Shown in pieces: positions 61,200-64,000 of a stretch of 64,000 nt of DNA (positions are counted from its first letter, which is position 1; every line of letters begins with the position of its first letter). Both the position numbers and the translations under genes were made by a program. The stretch is from positions 312,341 through 376,340 of the forward strand of contig VXAI01000274.1 of assembly GCA_013399305.1 (NCBI GenBank), read 5' to 3'. The notes beneath the pieces are model-generated. The model saw only the letters and a program-made list of their open reading frames with translations, did not search any database and was not told the DNA's origin. Source of the stretch: Rostratula benghalensis. Taxonomy: Eukaryota > Chordata > Aves > Charadriiformes > Rostratulidae.

Positions 61200-62385
61200 A
61201 AGTACAGTCATGACTGCCTCAATGGTGCCTTTACCTCAGCCTTTACTGGTAAGACTGGCATTCAGAATCCCAGTCATGAGACCAGAGGGAAAATCTGGTG
61301 CAAGGAAGAGACGGACCCTCTTGCTGGATAGAGATCAGGTTAGGGAGCATGTAAGCAAACTGGGCACACAGAAGTCCACAGAACCTTATGGGATGCACTT
61401 ACAAGTCCTTAGGGAGCTGGCTGGTGTCACTGAGAGGACATTCTCTTTTACCTTTGAAAAGCTGTGGCAAATGAGAAAGGTTCCTGAAGACTAGAAGAGA
61501 GCAAATGCCTCTCCTATATTCGTGAAGGGCAAGAAGAAAGATTTAGGGATCTACAGGCTCATCTCTATTCTTGGGAAGGTGGTGGGGCAACTAATCCTGG
61601 GAGCCATTTCCAGTCACATGAAGGACAGCAAGGTGATCAGGAGTAGTCACCACAGAATGACAAAGGGGAAGTGACACTTAACAAACATGATAGTTTGCTA
61701 CAAAAAGTTGACTAGCTCAATGGGTGAGGGGAGAGCAACAATGCTGCTTACTGCAACTTTAGCAAGGTTTTTGACATTGTCTCTGATAACATTATAGACT
61801 AGCTGACAAAGTATGGATTAGAGAAGTGGACAGTGAGATGAGTTCAAACATGGTTCAACAATGAGGCCCAGAGGGTTGTGATCAGCAACACAAATTCCAG
61901 TTGGAAGCAAGTCATTGAGTGCATTCCAGGTATTGATACTGGAATCAGTACTGTTTAACACCTTCATTAATGATGTGGATGACAGGATAAAGTGTGCTTT
62001 CAGTTTGCTGGTGATACAAAACTGGAAGGAGTTATTGATACAGTGGATGGTTGTGTTGCCATTCAGAGTGATCTCAACAGGGTGGAGAAATGTGCACAGA
62101 GGAGTCTCATGAAGTTCTGCAAAGGGAAGCGCAAAGTCCTACTGCTGGGGAGGAATAATCCCATGTGTCTGGAAAGAAGCTCTGTGGACAAAGACCTGAG
62201 AGTCCCAGTGGACAACAAACTGACCATGAGCCAGCAAAGTGTCCTGTGGTGAAGAAGTTCAACACCATCCTGGGCTGCATTATGTAGAACACTACCATCA
62301 GTTTGAAAGAGAGGATTATTCTTCTCTTCTCAGCTCTGATGAGGCACAACTGGAGTGCTGTGTCCCCTTATGTTGGTCCACAGGC
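61200..62385 (+). mobile_element. CR1 LINE fragment, reverse-transcriptase region, plus orientation
   Basis: About 1.2 kb of CR1 ORF2 in plus orientation, the longest coding remnant in the window. Blocks in order: the pre-RT 'cctcagcctttactggtaag'; DQVREHVSKL and LQVLRELAGVTERTF (61210-61494); VLFNTFINDVDDR (frame at 61915); then FAGDTKLEGVIDTVDGC, LGRNNPMCLERSSVDKDL and VDNKLTMSQQ (frame at 61992). It ends near 'ggcacaactggagtgctgtg', before the 3' region. The catalytic FADD box reads FAGD (62004-62015), so the active-site aspartate is lost, and there are many stops and at least two frameshifts. Both ends are missing, so this is a separate copy from the one at 59.3 kb. Confidence 0.92.
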
Positions 62386-64000
62386 TGAAGTTCTCAGAAC
62401 TTACACTGTTCTTGTCTTGGTAGAGAGAGGGTTGTATTGTTTCCACCTTGGCCATGGGGTCTGTTTTATGGTAAGAAGAGTTCAGTCTTCACCCCTGTTC
62501 CACACTGGACCTCTTGTCTGATCCTAGCCTTAGAGGAACCTGCTTTGATTATACACGTAAGTACTACAATACCTTTTTTTTGGCAAAGGATTTCTGATTT
62601 TTTTTATAGGAAGCACTTCATACCTGTGCCAGATGAAGTGGTGATTGGAAAGTAGGGATTGGTACATGGAACATATCTGTGCAAGAAAAACCCTGCTATA
62701 ATCCGGAGGGATTTATGAAACATTTGTCCCCCTCCTTGATATGACCCCCACATTATGGTCCTTCTTCTCTGTAATGCACGAGGGAAAACTAATATATAAT
62801 TTGCTCTAATGCAAATAATTGGAACCCATTTTTCTCAAAAAAAGTGATGCTTATATTGATCTCTTTGGAAGAACATAAGAACTGAAGCATATAAATAGTG
62901 AATAATAAACTTAACGGCACTGCAGAACTATTTTGTACAGACATTAGCCATGTCCTGGCTACTTTAACTTTGTTTTTCTATTTTTTTAGATTGCACAAAA
63001 GAGCTTGTTCTTTTAAAAAATATTTATTTATTTTTTTTTAACCACGGAGAATTGGGTACAATACAATCACGCCTGCAGGCTGCAACCCGACATTATTGTG
63101 CTCGTTAACGTAAACCAGTAAAACAACACAGGCCAAATGCTGCTATGTTATCCCTTTGTGACCTTCTTGAGTACACGGGGGTTGTGAGGGGTAAAGAGTA
63201 GCTGTCTGACTTCCTGTAACTGGCTGAAATGGAATGTGTAAACTTAATACTTATTGTAGGGCAATGACCATTTATTTTGGATTCATGTTACGGGCTGTGA
63301 TTATTATATTCAACCCAGGAAAGGAAAATACCAGTGCTGTGATGAGAGAATGGTACAAGAAAAAAATAATAATAAAGTTATTAAAAGAAGGCATCCTGAA
63401 ATTATTTAAGAAATCAAAACCACTCAGGGCAAAGAAGATAGGTGACCCAAACTGAAACAAGCACAAAAGAGGGCTTATAGGGCAAACACATCACTGAAAC
63501 AACTCCTTTCCCTTTAGCAGAGCTACAGCAGGTATAAACTTGACCTATATGGGTTACCTTGCTATAAAAGAGAGATATCCAAAGTCTTAAGATAATTTGT
63601 TCTTCATTTTGGAACTGTTGCCTACATAGAGCAGGTACCAGCCGTGTATTGTGCTGACCGGTTCATCTGGGAACATATGCTACAAACTGTGCAAACTAAG
63701 TTAATGGAAATAATGAGCAAGGGATTTTTTTAACTGGATTTCCTAAGAAAACAAACTATATGCAAGCACGCTGATTGAGTGTGTTGTCTCAGAGGAGGTT
63801 GTTTCCCGATAACTTTTGAATCTATTGACTACTTTCAAGCAATTTAACAAATAAATATAGGTGAAGAAATTAGTCTATTTCTAGAGATTTTGTGAAAATT
63901 GAGAGGCTCTTCTTCCTGCCTGTACTAGTGGAAAGACCAATAATCTGACCTTTTACTAGAATAACAGATGATCTAGCCAAGAAAGAGATTTAGTTCATTA
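62386..64000. other. Unique AT-rich sequence to window end
   Basis: No gene or interspersed repeat recognised. A short CpG-containing patch at 63050-63115 includes the palindromes GCCTGCAGGC (63071-63080) and CGTTAACG (63103-63110), just after a T-rich run. Open frames are below 75 codons. Confidence 0.6.

Noticed and set aside
1..64000. tRNA genes, CRISPR arrays, operons or bacterial-type genes
   Set aside because: Candidate GGTTCGA-type B boxes (for example near 12328 and 47289) lack the rest of a tRNA, there are no regularly spaced direct repeats with unique spacers, and the sequence is clearly vertebrate non-coding DNA.

Overview
This window reads as anonymous nuclear DNA from a bird. 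The main evidence is its interspersed repeats: every one I can identify with confidence is a fragment of a CR1 LINE, the dominant avian retrotransposon, and two copies end in the typical ATTCTATGATTCTATGAT-type 3' tail. One older fragment looks like the reverse transcriptase of a different, L2-like LINE. I see no Alu- or B1-like SINEs, LTR elements, tRNA genes or CpG islands. The sequence is moderately AT-rich, with long A and T runs and very short open frames. A crocodilian or turtle, which also carry CR1, cannot be fully excluded.

I find no recognisable protein-coding gene. The open frames fit chance expectation for 64 kb, except a few that deserve a transcript check: a 217-codon ATG frame on the minus strand at 49.2-49.9 kb with an acceptor-like sequence just upstream, two abutting minus-strand frames at 18.05-18.93 kb, and a short splice-site-flanked frame at 51.55-51.65 kb. 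The window is best described as intergenic or deep intronic.

Layout. 0-10 kb is unique sequence with one CR1 fragment (4.08-4.29 kb, minus) and a GC-rich hairpin-forming patch (5.86-5.94 kb). A 3'-terminal CR1 copy lies at 10.24-10.75 kb (plus). 11-17 kb is AT-rich unique sequence with a spaced TCAATAGA motif trio, a long T/A hairpin, and an inverted poly-T/poly-A pair. 17.36-20.41 kb is bounded by a near-identical 47-bp inverted repeat and contains the two minus-strand frames and the L2-like fragment. This could be a ~3 kb micro-inversion or a DNA element, and it is the most unusual structure in the window. 20.4-43.8 kb is mostly unique with simple repeats. An internal CR1 ORF2 fragment lies at 43.87-44.42 kb (minus), followed by an AT-rich, homeobox-motif-rich stretch to about 45.2 kb. 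56.2-62.4 kb is the repeat-dense end: three separate CR1 fragments, of which the last two bracket the window's clearest TG microsatellite.

No genes can be said to work together here. The plausible functions are cis-regulatory (AT-rich motif clusters), and none can be established without cross-species alignment or transcript data. All repeat assignments are from recognition of family sequence, not from a database search.
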